From Sutterella sp047777475 (GTDB lineage: Bacteria; Pseudomonadota; Gammaproteobacteria; Burkholderiales; Burkholderiaceae_F): DNA of 64,000 bases. The notes under the pieces are model-generated. The model searched no databases. It was given only the letters and a program-made list of their open reading frames with translations, and was not told where the DNA came from. The position numbers were made by a program, and so were the translations under genes. This document shows positions 1-8,959 of this stretch, piece after piece (positions within the stretch are counted from its first letter, which is position 1; each line of letters starts with the position of its first letter). The stretch is taken from assembly GCA_047777475.1 (NCBI GenBank), contig JBKEET010000002.1:1-64000 (forward strand), given 5' to 3'.

Positions 1-169
1 ACGCTCGAGGAGCTCGGGCTCGACCTGCGGCGGCACCTACGAGAACGCCTTCCGGCCGAAAAAGGCCGGCGGCTGCGCGTTCCACTACATTCCGGCGCTC
101 AACGACTCGCCCGAGGCGGTGGGCGCCTATGCGGCCATCCTCCGGCGCGGGCTCGCGGGCTGGCTGTAG
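1..169 (+). CDS. hemH: Ferrochelatase, C-terminal fragment (partial)
   Basis: Only the 3' end lies in the window. The reading frame that ends at the TAG at 167-169 encodes a tail containing AGGCAFHYIPALNDSPEAV, which matches the conserved C-terminal block of ferrochelatase (YIPxLND), the enzyme that inserts iron into protoporphyrin IX. Immediately upstream, frame 1 reads TLEELGLDL, which matches the TLEEL block that precedes it in the family, so the coding signal appears to change frame between about 25 and 37. A hemH gene just before grpE-dnaK-dnaJ is the usual order in Burkholderiales, which supports the call. Whether the frame change is a real mutation or a base-call error cannot be told from a fragment. 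Confidence 0.7.
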   Translation, partial: RSRSSGSTCGGTYENAFRPKKAGGCAFHYIPALNDSPEAVGAYAAILRRGLAGWL

Positions 170-175
170 CACCCC

Positions 176-204
176 GTTGATATTGGGAAAGTCGTCCCCA
201 TATA
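176..204 (+). promoter_or_regulatory. Sigma-32 type heat-shock promoter for grpE
   Basis: GTTGATA at 176-182 (against consensus CTTGAAA) is followed after 14 bases by CCCCATAT at 197-204, a full match to the sigma-32 minus-10 consensus. The predicted start of transcription is about 80 bases before the grpE start codon. Confidence 0.7.
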
Positions 205-288
205 AACTTTATGTACCCATTTGTGCCGGAAAGGCGAAGAGGCCTTTTCGGCCGCTGACGGCGTCAGCGGTTAATTCGGAGCAGATCA

Positions 289-978
289 ATGGCAGAAAAT
301 ACTCAGGACGAAAAGAAGAAGACGGGCGGCGCTTGCGGCGAAGAGAGCTGCGGCGCCAAGGGCGGGGCGAACGCTGGTCAGGGCGCCGCTTCCGCCGCCG
401 GCGAGGCGGCCGCTGCCGCCTCGGCCAAGGCCGGTGCCGATGCCAAGGCCGGCGCCGAGGGCAAGGCCGAGGCCAAGCCCGAAGCGAAGCCCGAGGAGAA
501 GAAGCCCACCGTCGAGGAGCTTCAGGCCAAGCTCAAGCAGGCCGAGCTCAAGGTGGCCGAGCACTACGACCTTTACGTCCGCGCGATGGCCGAGCTCGAG
601 AACACGCGCCGCCGCTCCGCCGAGGAGGTCATCAAGGCCAACAAGTTCGGCGTCGAGAAATTCGCGAAGAACCTTCTCCCCGTGGTCGACAGCCTCGAGA
701 AGGCGCTTGAGCTCACCAAGGACAAGGAGGGCGACCCGATGCGCGAAGGCCTCGAGACGACCTACCGCCAGTTCATCCATGCGCTCGACGTCTCGCAGAT
801 GAAGCCGATCGAGGCGAAGGGCCAGCCCTTCGACCCGCACCGCCACGAGGCCGTCGCCATGGTGCCCGCCCCCGAAGGCGTGGAGCCGGGCTCGGTGGTC
901 CAGGAGTTCCGCCGCGGCTGGATGATCGCCGACCGCGTGCTGCGTCCCTCGATGGTGAGCGTGGCCCAGAAGAAATAA
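289..978 (+). CDS. grpE: Nucleotide exchange factor GrpE
   Basis: GrpE releases ADP from DnaK and resets the chaperone cycle in the cytoplasm. The protein has 229 residues. Residues 1-70 form a low-complexity Ala/Lys/Glu/Gly extension. A long coiled-coil region begins near residue 75 and contains the family block LYVRAMAELENTRRRS. The C-terminal beta domain carries FDPHRHEAV and GWMIADRVLRPSMVSVA. It lies about 300 bases ahead of dnaK and has its own sigma-32 promoter and a strong terminator, so grpE and dnaK are probably separate heat-shock transcripts. The extension is longer and more Ala-rich than in the E. coli protein (about 197 residues). The identification is secure. Confidence 0.97.
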   Translation: MAENTQDEKKKTGGACGEESCGAKGGANAGQGAASAAGEAAAAASAKAGADAKAGAEGKAEAKPEAKPEEKKPTVEELQAKLKQAELKVAEHYDLYVRAMAELENTRRRSAEEVIKANKFGVEKFAKNLLPVVDSLEKALELTKDKEGDPMREGLETTYRQFIHALDVSQMKPIEAKGQPFDPHRHEAVAMVPAPEGVEPGSVVQEFRRGWMIADRVLRPSMVSVAQKK

Positions 979-1015
979 GGCCGGCCGTGCGCTCTAAAGG
1001 CGCATCGCGGCACAG

Positions 1016-1046
1016 GCGCCTCCCTCAAGCGGGAGGCGCTTTTTTT
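1016..1046 (+). terminator. Rho-independent terminator after grpE
   Basis: A perfect 9-bp stem (1016-1024 with 1031-1039) with a 6-base loop is followed by seven T at 1040-1046. Confidence 0.9.
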
Positions 1047-1132
1047 CGGCCTTCGTTCAGGAAAAAAGGCCGGTGTTTATGTTGAAAAATAAGGAAAAAT
1101 CGAAATTTCTGCGAAGGCGGCAAAAAATTTTG

Positions 1133-1160
1133 CTTGAAAAAAGAAGCCCCATCCCCATAT
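1133..1160 (+). promoter_or_regulatory. Sigma-32 heat-shock promoter for dnaK
   Basis: CTTGAAA at 1133-1139, 13 bases, then CCCCATAT at 1153-1160. Both elements and the spacing match the sigma-32 consensus exactly. This is the clearest promoter in the window, about 125 bases before dnaK. Confidence 0.92.
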
Positions 1161-1285
1161 AGGGATTAGGCAGTTGCGGAGCCGGCGCGTCGGCGCCCGG
1201 CGGCCGCAAGTCTCAATTTTTTCAGATTTCTCGCCCGAAGCGCCCGAGCGCTTTGCGGCGACAGCATTAAAGAGGATTTTCCGAT

Positions 1286-3223
1286 ATGGCGAAGATCATT
1301 GGCATTGACCTTGGCACGACGAACTCTGCAGTTGCCGTGATGGAAGGCAAGAACATTAAGGTCATCGAAAACAGCGAAGGCGCCCGCACCACGCCGTCCG
1401 TCGTTGCTTACATGGACAACGGCGAAGTGGTCGTCGGCGCTCCCGCCAAGCGTCAGGCCGTCACCAACCCCCAGAACACGATTTACGCTGTGAAGCGCCT
1501 CATCGGCCGCCGCTTCGACGATGCCGAGGTGCAGAAGGCCCTGAAGCTCATGCCCTACAAGATTGCGCGCGCCGACAACGGCGACGCCTGGGTTGAGATC
1601 CGCGGCAAGAAGCTCGCTCCGCAGCAGGTGAGCGCCGAAGTGCTCCGCAAGATGAAGCAGACCGCTGAGGATTACCTCGGCGAGCCGGTGAAGGAAGCCG
1701 TCATTACGGTGCCCGCTTACTTCAATGACTCCCAGCGCCAGGCCACGAAGGACGCCGGCCGCATCGCCGGCCTCGACGTGAAGCGCATCATCAACGAGCC
1801 CACGGCCGCGGCGCTTGCCTTCGGCATGGACAAGGGCGGCAACCAGGACCGCAAGATCGCCGTTTACGACTTGGGCGGCGGCACGTTCGATATTTCGATC
1901 ATCGATCTGGCGAACATCGACGGCGACAAGCAGTTCGAAGTGCTTTCCACGAACGGCGACACGTTCCTCGGCGGCGAAGACTTCGACCGCCGTCTCGTCG
2001 ACTACCTGATCGAAGAGTTCCGCAAGGACACGGGCGTCGACCTCTCGAAGGACGTCCTCGCCCTGCAGCGCCTGAAGGACGCCGCCGAAAAGGCGAAGAT
2101 CGAGCTCTCGAGCCGTCAGGAAACGGAAATCAATCTGCCGTACATCACGGCGGACGCCACGGGCCCGAAGCACCTGAACATTTCGGTGACGCGCGCCAAG
2201 TTCGAGAGCCTCGTCGAGGACCTCGTGCAGCGCACGATCGAGCCGGTCCGCAAGGCCCTGCACGACGCCAACCTCTCCACCTCCGACGTGACCGATGTGA
2301 TTCTCGTCGGCGGCCAGAGCCGCATGCCGCGCGTTCAGGAAGTCGTCAAGGAATTCTTCGGCAAGGATCCGCGCAAGGACGTCAACCCGGATGAGGCCGT
2401 CGCCATCGGCGCCGCCATTCAGGGTTCTGTCCTCACGGGCGAGCGCCACGACGTGCTGCTTCTCGACGTCACGCCGCTTACGCTCGGCATCGAGACGCTC
2501 GGCGGCGTGATGACGCCGATGATCAAGCGCAACACGACGATCCCGACGAAGCACAGCCAGGTCTTCTCGACGGCTGAAGATAATCAGCCGGCCGTGACGA
2601 TCAAGGTCTACCAGGGCGAACGCGAAATGGCCGCGAGCAACAAGCTCCTCGGCGAGTTCAACCTCGAGGGCATTCCGCCGTCTCCGCGCGGACTGCCGCA
2701 GATTGAGGTGACCTTCGACATTGACGCCAACGGCATTCTCCACGTCTCCGCCAAGGACAAGGCGACGGGCAAGGAGAACAAGATCACCATCAAGGCAAGC
2801 TCCGGCCTCTCCGAGGACGAGATCCAGCGCATGGTGCACGATGCCGAAGCCAACAAGGAAGAGGACCATCGCCGCGCCGAGCTCGCTCAGTCCCGCAACA
2901 GCGCCGATGCCGCCGTCAACCAGGTGCAGCGCACCCTCAAGGAGTTCGGCGACAAGGTCGAGAGCGCTGACCGCGCCGCCTGCGAGAACGCCATCAAGGA
3001 CGTTCAGGAGAAGGTCAAGGGCGAGGACAAGGCCGCCATCGACAAGTCCGTCGAACGCCTGATGGAAGCCGCCCAGAAGATCGGCGAGAAGATGAACAAG
3101 GCCGCTGCGGCCGCCGGCCAGCAGCAGGCCCAGGCCCAGCAGGCCCAGGGCGGTGCTTCCGGCAGCGCGAAGCAGGGCAAGGACGACGATGTCGTCGACG
3201 CCGACTTCACGGAGAAGAAGTAA
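1286..3223 (+). CDS. dnaK: Molecular chaperone DnaK (Hsp70)
   Basis: ATP-dependent chaperone that binds exposed hydrophobic segments and works with DnaJ and GrpE. At 645 residues it has the normal length. The ATPase domain starts with KIIGIDLGTTNSAVAV and continues with the phosphate-2 motif VYDLGGGTFDISII near residues 190-205 and the adenosine motif VILVGGQSRMP near 338-348. The substrate-binding domain and a helical lid follow. The C-terminus is a Gln/Ala-rich linker ending in DDDVVDADFTEKK, the usual Gram-negative tail. It is preceded by a perfect sigma-32 promoter and followed by hairpins before dnaJ. The identification is secure. Confidence 0.99.
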   Translation: MAKIIGIDLGTTNSAVAVMEGKNIKVIENSEGARTTPSVVAYMDNGEVVVGAPAKRQAVTNPQNTIYAVKRLIGRRFDDAEVQKALKLMPYKIARADNGDAWVEIRGKKLAPQQVSAEVLRKMKQTAEDYLGEPVKEAVITVPAYFNDSQRQATKDAGRIAGLDVKRIINEPTAAALAFGMDKGGNQDRKIAVYDLGGGTFDISIIDLANIDGDKQFEVLSTNGDTFLGGEDFDRRLVDYLIEEFRKDTGVDLSKDVLALQRLKDAAEKAKIELSSRQETEINLPYITADATGPKHLNISVTRAKFESLVEDLVQRTIEPVRKALHDANLSTSDVTDVILVGGQSRMPRVQEVVKEFFGKDPRKDVNPDEAVAIGAAIQGSVLTGERHDVLLLDVTPLTLGIETLGGVMTPMIKRNTTIPTKHSQVFSTAEDNQPAVTIKVYQGEREMAASNKLLGEFNLEGIPPSPRGLPQIEVTFDIDANGILHVSAKDKATGKENKITIKASSGLSEDEIQRMVHDAEANKEEDHRRAELAQSRNSADAAVNQVQRTLKEFGDKVESADRAACENAIKDVQEKVKGEDKAAIDKSVERLMEAAQKIGEKMNKAAAAAGQQQAQAQQAQGGASGSAKQGKDDDVVDADFTEKK

Positions 3224-3232
3224 TCGCGGCAA

Positions 3233-3326
3233 CGAATCCGCCGGGGACCGCTCCCCGGCCCGATTCGCGGCGTTTTGAGCCGCTCTGAGAAGGGTCGGAG
3301 AGCGTCGCTGACGCTCCGGCCCTTTT
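3233..3326 (+). terminator. Two hairpins between dnaK and dnaJ
   Basis: The first hairpin (3233-3267) pairs CGAATC plus GCCGGGGA with their complements but lacks a strong T tract. The second (3291-3323) has a 6-bp apical stem and an 8-bp lower stem with one G-U pair, and runs into TTTT at 3323-3326. They probably attenuate read-through from dnaK so that dnaJ is made in smaller amounts. Confidence 0.65.
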
Positions 3327-3389
3327 CGAGTTTTCTGAAGCAACAGCAGCGGCGGCGCCCCTCGGCGCCCCGCAGAGTTTTTTGAAGCT

Positions 3390-4553
3390 ATGTCTGATTC
3401 TGATCAGGATTATTACGAGTTGCTCGGCGTAAGCAGGGATGCGACGCCCGAAGAGATCAAGAAGGCGTACCGCCGTCTGGCAATGAAGTACCACCCTGAC
3501 CGCAACCCGGGTGACAAGAGTGCCGAGGAAAAGTTCAAGCAGATCGGCGAGGCGTATGCCGTGCTCTCCGACTCGCAGAAGCGCGCCGCTTACGACCGCT
3601 TCGGCAAGGCGGGCGTCGACCCGAGCGCCGCGGCCGGCGCAGGAGGCGGCGGCTTCGGCGGTTTCGGCAACATGGGCGGCGCCGATTTCCAGAGCGCCTT
3701 CGGCGACATCTTCGCCGACATCTTCGGCGGCGGCAGCCGCTCGAGGGCCCAGCGCGACCAGTCGATCCGCGGCGCCGACGTGCGCTACGAGCTCGAGATC
3801 TCGCTTGAGGACGCCGCGCACGGCCGCAAGATGGACATCCGCGTGCCGGCCTGGGAAGAGTGCGACCACTGCCACGGCACGGGCTGCAAGCCCGGCACGT
3901 CGAAGAAGACCTGCCCGACCTGCAACGGCACGGGCTACGTGCGCATGTCGAACGGCCTCTTCCAGGTCCAGCAGACCTGCCCGCGCTGCCACGGCACCGG
4001 CCAGGTGATCGAGGATCCGTGCCCGAACTGCCAGGGCAAGGGCATGGTGCGCACGACCAAGGTGCTCGAGGTGAACATCCCCGCGGGCATCAACCAGGGC
4101 CAGCGCATCCGCCTCGCCGGCAAGGGCGATCCGGGCGTCAACGGCGGCGAGCCGGGCGACATGTACGTCGAGATCATCATCAAGCCGCACGAGATCTTCT
4201 CGCGCGACGGCGACGACCTCCACACGGAACTGCCGATCAGCTTCGCGACGGCCGCGCTCGGCGGCGAGATCAGCGTGCCGACGCTCGACGGCGAGACGCG
4301 CGTGACGCTGCCCGAGGGCACGCAGTCGGGCAAGACGTTCCGCCTGCGCGGCAAAGGCATCCGCAACCTGCGCACGCACGAGCCGGGCGACCTCTACCTG
4401 CACATCGACGTGGAAACGCCGGTGAACCTGTCGGCCAAGCAAAAGAAGATGCTCCGCGATTTCGACGACTCGCTGCGCGAAGAGGGGAACAAGCATTCCC
4501 CGAAGTCCGAATCGTTCTTCGACAAGATGAAGAACTTCTTCAAGAGCGAATAA
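3390..4553 (+). CDS. dnaJ: Chaperone DnaJ (Hsp40, type I)
   Basis: Co-chaperone that delivers substrates to DnaK and stimulates its ATPase. The protein has 387 residues. The J domain (about 5-70) carries the HPD tripeptide at 35-37. A Gly/Phe-rich linker occupies about 75-115. Four CxxCxGxG zinc repeats lie between about 158 and 218 (CDHCHGTG, CPTCNGTG, CPRCHGTG, CPNCQGKG). The C-terminal substrate-binding barrels follow. No separate sigma-32 promoter is visible directly upstream, so expression probably depends on read-through from dnaK. The full type I architecture makes this secure. Confidence 0.98.
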   Translation: MSDSDQDYYELLGVSRDATPEEIKKAYRRLAMKYHPDRNPGDKSAEEKFKQIGEAYAVLSDSQKRAAYDRFGKAGVDPSAAAGAGGGGFGGFGNMGGADFQSAFGDIFADIFGGGSRSRAQRDQSIRGADVRYELEISLEDAAHGRKMDIRVPAWEECDHCHGTGCKPGTSKKTCPTCNGTGYVRMSNGLFQVQQTCPRCHGTGQVIEDPCPNCQGKGMVRTTKVLEVNIPAGINQGQRIRLAGKGDPGVNGGEPGDMYVEIIIKPHEIFSRDGDDLHTELPISFATAALGGEISVPTLDGETRVTLPEGTQSGKTFRLRGKGIRNLRTHEPGDLYLHIDVETPVNLSAKQKKMLRDFDDSLREEGNKHSPKSESFFDKMKNFFKSE

Positions 4554-4586
4554 AGCCGCCGCGCATTGCGCAGCGTTTTCTCAAGC

Positions 4587-4623
4587 GGGGACTCGGCGTC
4601 AGGGCGCCGGGTCCCCTTCTTTT
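4587..4623 (+). terminator. Rho-independent terminator after dnaJ
   Basis: A 12-bp stem (GGGGAC plus TCGGCG at 4587-4598, complement at 4605-4616) with a 6-base loop is followed by TTCTTTT. Confidence 0.85.
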
Positions 4624-4629
4624 AACCGC

Positions 4630-4662
4630 AAAAAGGCCCGCCGGGAATTTTCCCGGCGGGCC
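4630..4662 (-). terminator. Terminator of the RND efflux operon
   Basis: A perfect 12-bp stem, 4635-4646 with 4651-4662. On the minus strand it is followed by a T run (A run at 4630-4634). It closes the adaptor-permease operon and faces the dnaJ terminator. Confidence 0.88.
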
Positions 4663-4688
4663 GTCCTGTCCTTTGGCGCAGCAGGCGC

Positions 4689-7600
4689 TTACTTCCTGAG
4701 CTTGCGCTGCCTCGCGAACCAGGTGAAGAACACCGGCACGAAGATCGTGGCGACGAAGGTCGCGGCGAGCATGCCGCCGAAAACGCCCGTGCCCATCGAA
4801 TGGCGGGCCGAGGCGCCGGCGCCCGTGGCGACGAGCATCGGCGCGACGCCGAGCACGAATGCGGCCGAGGTCATGATGATCGGGCGCAGGCGGAGCGCCG
4901 CCGCCTCGATGGCGGCGTCAAAGGGCGAGAGGCCCTCCTCGAGCTTCTGCGAGGCGAACTCCACGATCAGGATGGCGTTCTTGGCGGTGAGGCCGATGAG
5001 CACCAGCAGGCCGATCTGGAAGTAAATGTCGTTGGCGGTGCCGCGGATCCACAGCGAGACGAGGGCGCCGAGCAGGGCGTAGGGCACGGCGAGCACAACG
5101 GCGATCGGCAGCGACCAGCGCTCGTAGAGCGCGGCGAGGATGAGGAACATCATCAGCATGCCGAAGCCGATCGCGACGAGCGACGAGGTGCCGATGCGCT
5201 TCTCGTGGTAGGCCTGGTCGACCCACTCGATCGTGTAGCCCTCGGGCAGGTACTCGGCGGCCATCTGCTCGACGAGCGCGATCGCTTCGCCCGAGGAGAC
5301 GCCCTGGGCGGCGGCGCCCGAGAACCGGGCGGCGAGGTAGCCGTTCATGTGCGTGAGCGACGAGGCGCCCGAGTTGCGCTCGACCGTGATGAGGCTCGAG
5401 ATCGGCACCATCTTGCCGCTCGACGAGCGCACGTAGCCGGCGCCGAGGTCCTCGGGCGAGGTCCTGAACTCGGTCTTGGCCTGCAGGATCACGCGGTAGT
5501 TCTTGCCGTTGCGGGTGAAGTCGTTGATGTACTTGCTGCCCATCAGGTCGGAGACGGTGCTGTAGACGTCGTCGACGTCAACGCCGAGCGCCTTCGCCTT
5601 GGTTTCGTCGACCGTCATGAGCAGCTGCGGCGTGTCGGCCGAGAGGAAGGTGCGCGTCGAGGTGAGCTCGCTCCTTTCGGAAAGCCTCTCGACGAACGAG
5701 TTCGTCACTTCCTGCAGCGCGAGCGCGTTGTCGTTGCCGTGCGCCACCACGAAGCCCGAAAAGCCGTTGGTGGACCCGAGGCCCGAGATCGGCGCAGGAA
5801 GCGAGGCCGCGCCGGTCGCTTCGTGCGAGGCGCGGATCATATTCTGCAGCGAGCGCTGCACGTCCTCGGCGCTTTCGGTGCGCTGGTCCCAGTCCTTGAG
5901 GTGGACGATGAAGCTCGCGGCGTTGCTCGTCATGTCGCCGCTCATGCTGTCGTTGCCCATCATCGTGATGTTGCTGCGCACGGCGGGCATTGCGAGGATG
6001 CGCTTTAAGAAGTCGCCCGCGACGGCCTCGGTGCGCGGGAACGCGGCGCCCTCGGGGAGCTTGAGCGTCATGCGCACGAGGCCCTGGTCTTCCTTGGGCA
6101 GGAACGACGTGGGCGTCGACTGGAACATCGTCCAGACGGCCGCGGTGACGGCAGCAAGGAGGAGGGCGCTCAGCACGCGGTGGCGCAGCGCCCCCTTGAC
6201 GACGCGCAGGAACATCATCGTGAAGCGCGCCAGACCTGCGTCGAAGGCGCGGAAGAAGGCGGGCTTGTCCTCTTCGCGGCGCTCCTTCATGAGGAGCGCG
6301 CAGAGCGCGGGCGTGAGCGTCAGCGCGACGAAGCCCGAGAGCACCACCGCGATCGAGATCGTCACGGCGAACTGCCGGTAGAGCGTGCCCGCCATGCCGC
6401 CCAAGAACGCCACGGGAATGAAGACCGAGGAGAGCACGAGGACGATGGCCACCAGGGCGCCGGCGACCTCGTGCATGGCTTTCTGCGCGGCCTTGAAGGC
6501 CGAGAGCTTTTCGGTGCGCATGATGCGCTCGACGTTCTCGATCACGACGATGGCGTCGTCGACGACGATGCCGATCGCGAGCGTCATGGCAAAGAGCGTC
6601 AGCGTGTTGAGCGAGAAGCCGAGCGCCCAGAGGCCGGCCATGGTGCCGATGAGCGAGACGGGGATGGCCACGAGCGGGATGATCGTCGCCCGCCAGCTCT
6701 GCAGGAAGAGGAAGATCACCGCCAGCACGAGCAGCATGGCCTCGCCGAGCGTGACGTAGACCTCATGGAGCGAGGCGCCCGCGTAGACCGAGCTGTCGTC
6801 GGCGATCTGGTAGGCGAGCTTGCCCTTGGGGAAGTAGCGCTCGAGCTCCGTGATCTTCGCCTTCACTTCGGCGGCCGCGGCCATGGCGTTGGCGCCCGTC
6901 TGCAGGTAGACGCCGATGTTGACGCCGGGCGAGCCGTTGATGTCCACGCGGAACTGGTAGGAGCGGTTGCCCACTTCGGTAGAGCCGATGTCGCGGATGC
7001 GCACGATGCCGTTGGGGCCGTCGTTCTTCACGATGATGTCGGCGAACTGGTCGGGCGTGAGCAGGCGTCCGGGCGCCGTGACGGTGTAGGTGAGCTGCTG
7101 GTCGTCCGGCGTGGGCGACGTGCCGACGCTGCCCGCGCTCCTCTGCGTGTTCTGCTCTTCGACTGCGGCTTCGACGTCGCTTACGGTGACGCCGAGCTCG
7201 CCCATTTTCTGCGGGTCGACCCAGATGCGCAGCGCCGACTGCGTGTTGCCGGTCACGGTCACGTCGCTGATGCCGGGCAGGCGCTTGAGCTCGTCGACGA
7301 TGTTGAGGTAGGCGTAGTCGGCCATGTCGATGCGCGACATGCTCTTGTCGGGCGAATAGAGCACGAGCATCAGCAGGTTCTCTTCGGAGCGCTTGCGCAC
7401 GTTGATGCCCTGCTGGCGCACCGACTCCGGCAGCCTTCTCTCGGCCTGGCGGACGCGGTTGTTGATCTCGAGCATCGCGTCGTTGGGGTCGGTGCCCACG
7501 TCGAACGTGCAGTTGATGATCATGTCGCCGTTGCTGCGGATGTTCGTGATGTAGTAGAGCAGGCCGTCGATGCCGGAGAGCTGGTCCTCGATGGGCGCGG

Positions 7601-7790
7601 CGACCGTGCGGGCGATCGTCTGCGCGTCGGCGCCGTCGTACGTCGTCGAGATGCGCACCGAAGGCGGGCGGATGTCCGGGTACTGCGAAAGCGGCAGCAC
7701 GCGGATGCTCAGAAGGCCCGCCAGCACAATGATCAGCGAGAGGACCGTCGCAAAGATCGGGCGGCGGATGCAGAAATCACTCAGCCCCAT
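4689..7790 (-). CDS. RND multidrug efflux permease (AcrB/MexB type)
   Basis: Inner-membrane, proton-driven trimeric pump that exports drugs and other amphiphiles through an adaptor and an outer-membrane channel. It has 1033 residues, the normal HAE-1 length. The start GLSDFCIRRPIFATVLSL is typical. Twelve membrane segments flank two large periplasmic porter/docking loops. The proton-relay Asp pair is visible in LAIGIVVDDAIVVIENV. The gene begins 27 bases after the adaptor stop and shares its operon. No outer-membrane factor gene follows, so the pump probably borrows a TolC-like channel encoded elsewhere. The substrate cannot be predicted. Confidence 0.96.
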   Translation of the reverse strand: MGLSDFCIRRPIFATVLSLIIVLAGLLSIRVLPLSQYPDIRPPSVRISTTYDGADAQTIARTVAAPIEDQLSGIDGLLYYITNIRSNGDMIINCTFDVGTDPNDAMLEINNRVRQAERRLPESVRQQGINVRKRSEENLLMLVLYSPDKSMSRIDMADYAYLNIVDELKRLPGISDVTVTGNTQSALRIWVDPQKMGELGVTVSDVEAAVEEQNTQRSAGSVGTSPTPDDQQLTYTVTAPGRLLTPDQFADIIVKNDGPNGIVRIRDIGSTEVGNRSYQFRVDINGSPGVNIGVYLQTGANAMAAAAEVKAKITELERYFPKGKLAYQIADDSSVYAGASLHEVYVTLGEAMLLVLAVIFLFLQSWRATIIPLVAIPVSLIGTMAGLWALGFSLNTLTLFAMTLAIGIVVDDAIVVIENVERIMRTEKLSAFKAAQKAMHEVAGALVAIVLVLSSVFIPVAFLGGMAGTLYRQFAVTISIAVVLSGFVALTLTPALCALLMKERREEDKPAFFRAFDAGLARFTMMFLRVVKGALRHRVLSALLLAAVTAAVWTMFQSTPTSFLPKEDQGLVRMTLKLPEGAAFPRTEAVAGDFLKRILAMPAVRSNITMMGNDSMSGDMTSNAASFIVHLKDWDQRTESAEDVQRSLQNMIRASHEATGAASLPAPISGLGSTNGFSGFVVAHGNDNALALQEVTNSFVERLSERSELTSTRTFLSADTPQLLMTVDETKAKALGVDVDDVYSTVSDLMGSKYINDFTRNGKNYRVILQAKTEFRTSPEDLGAGYVRSSSGKMVPISSLITVERNSGASSLTHMNGYLAARFSGAAAQGVSSGEAIALVEQMAAEYLPEGYTIEWVDQAYHEKRIGTSSLVAIGFGMLMMFLILAALYERWSLPIAVVLAVPYALLGALVSLWIRGTANDIYFQIGLLVLIGLTAKNAILIVEFASQKLEEGLSPFDAAIEAAALRLRPIIMTSAAFVLGVAPMLVATGAGASARHSMGTGVFGGMLAATFVATIFVPVFFTWFARQRKLRK

Positions 7791-7817
7791 GGTATTGCCT
7801 TTCCCTGCGGGATCTTC

Positions 7818-8921
7818 TTACTTGGCGGCCGCTTTGGCGGCGGGTGCGGAAACCTTGACGGCGAGGCCGTCGCGAAGCTTAAGCTGCTGGTCGGTGATGA
7901 TCATGTCGCCCGCTTCGAGCCCGGAGGTGACAAGCCAGTCCGTGCCCTGCCAGCGGTCGACCGTGACGGTGCGGCCGAGCGCCTTGCCGTCCTTGGCGAC
8001 GAAAACCGTGTAGCTGCCGTCGGCGTTCTGCACGACGGCTTTCTGCGGGACGACGGCGGCGTTCTTGCGCACGCCGATCATGAGGTTCACGCGCACGAAG
8101 TCGCCGGGCAGGAGTCCGGAATCCTCTCCGAGCCGGGCGCGCATGATGCGCGTGCCCGTGTCCGCCTCGATCATCGGGGCGACGTAGTCGAGCGAGGCGC
8201 TGTGCCTGCGGCCCTGCTCATCGAGCACCTCGACGCGGTTGGCCGTTGAGATGTCGGCGCCCGCGAGCGTGCGCTCGGAGGGCGCGAAGGTGACGCGCAG
8301 GTCGGCGTGCTGCGAGATGTCGGTGAGTTCGGTGGACTGCGAGGAGACGAGCGTGCCGCGGTTGACGAGCGTCTTGCCGGCCCAGCCGGAAACGGGCGCC
8401 CTCACGTCGGTCCAGGAGAGGTCGACGGCGGCCTGCGCCTCGGCGGCCTTCGCCGAGTTGACTGCCGCCCTCTGGGAGTCGCGCAGCGTCACGGCGTCGT
8501 CGTAGGCCTTCTGGCTCGAGGAGCCGGCCTTGTAGAGCTTTTCGGTGCGCCGCAGCTCGCGCTCGGCGCTCTGCAGCTCCACTTCGGCTTGGCGGCGGGT
8601 CGCCTTGGCCTGGCGAAGCGCTTCGGCAAAGGGCTTCGGGTCGATCTTGTAGAGGATGTCGCCTTCCTTGACGAAGGCGCCCTCCTTGTAGCGCACCTCG
8701 GTGAGCACGCCGCTCACCTGGGGCTTGACGGCAATCTGTTCGCCGCCCTCGGTGCGGCCGATCACCGTGAGCCAGAGCGGCGCGTCGGCGAAGACGGCCT
8801 GCTGGGCGGTGACGGGCAGCGGCGCGGCAGCAGCTTTTTCAGCCGGCTTCTTGCCGCATCCGGCAACAAGAATCGAGGCCGCCAGCAGCGCGGCGGCCAG
8901 CCTGAAAGTGAGTCTGTGCAT
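7818..8921 (-). CDS. RND efflux periplasmic adaptor lipoprotein (AcrA type)
   Basis: Membrane-fusion protein linking the RND permease to an outer-membrane channel. I place the start at the ATG at 8919-8921 (367 residues) rather than a TTG 21 bases upstream, because the signal sequence MHRLTFRLAAALLAASILVAGC then reads directly into a lipobox (LVAG-Cys), so the protein is lipid-anchored. A lipoyl half-motif (IAVKPQVSGVLTEVRYKEG), an alpha-helical hairpin (about 95-165) and beta-barrel segments follow. It is the first gene of the operon. A 17-bp palindrome sits 22 bases before the start codon and is a candidate operator. No regulator gene is adjacent. Confidence 0.94.
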   Translation of the reverse strand: MHRLTFRLAAALLAASILVAGCGKKPAEKAAAAPLPVTAQQAVFADAPLWLTVIGRTEGGEQIAVKPQVSGVLTEVRYKEGAFVKEGDILYKIDPKPFAEALRQAKATRRQAEVELQSAERELRRTEKLYKAGSSSQKAYDDAVTLRDSQRAAVNSAKAAEAQAAVDLSWTDVRAPVSGWAGKTLVNRGTLVSSQSTELTDISQHADLRVTFAPSERTLAGADISTANRVEVLDEQGRRHSASLDYVAPMIEADTGTRIMRARLGEDSGLLPGDFVRVNLMIGVRKNAAVVPQKAVVQNADGSYTVFVAKDGKALGRTVTVDRWQGTDWLVTSGLEAGDMIITDQQLKLRDGLAVKVSAPAAKAAAK

Positions 8922-8942
8922 GGATAAGAAATCGAAATGCAA

Positions 8943-8959
8943 ACAATTCTCAGAATTGT
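8943..8959. promoter_or_regulatory. 17-bp palindrome upstream of the efflux operon
   Basis: ACAATTCT-C-AGAATTGT: perfect 8-bp arms around one central base, 22 bases before the adaptor start. On the minus strand TACAAT at 8960-8955 overlaps it. The size and position fit a TetR- or MarR-type operator, but no such gene is nearby. Confidence 0.55.

Noticed and set aside
1166..3343. A 725-codon open frame antisense to dnaK
   Set aside because: Complementary shadow of a GC-rich gene; Leu/Val/Ala/Asp-rich composition with no domain, and dnaK itself is certain.
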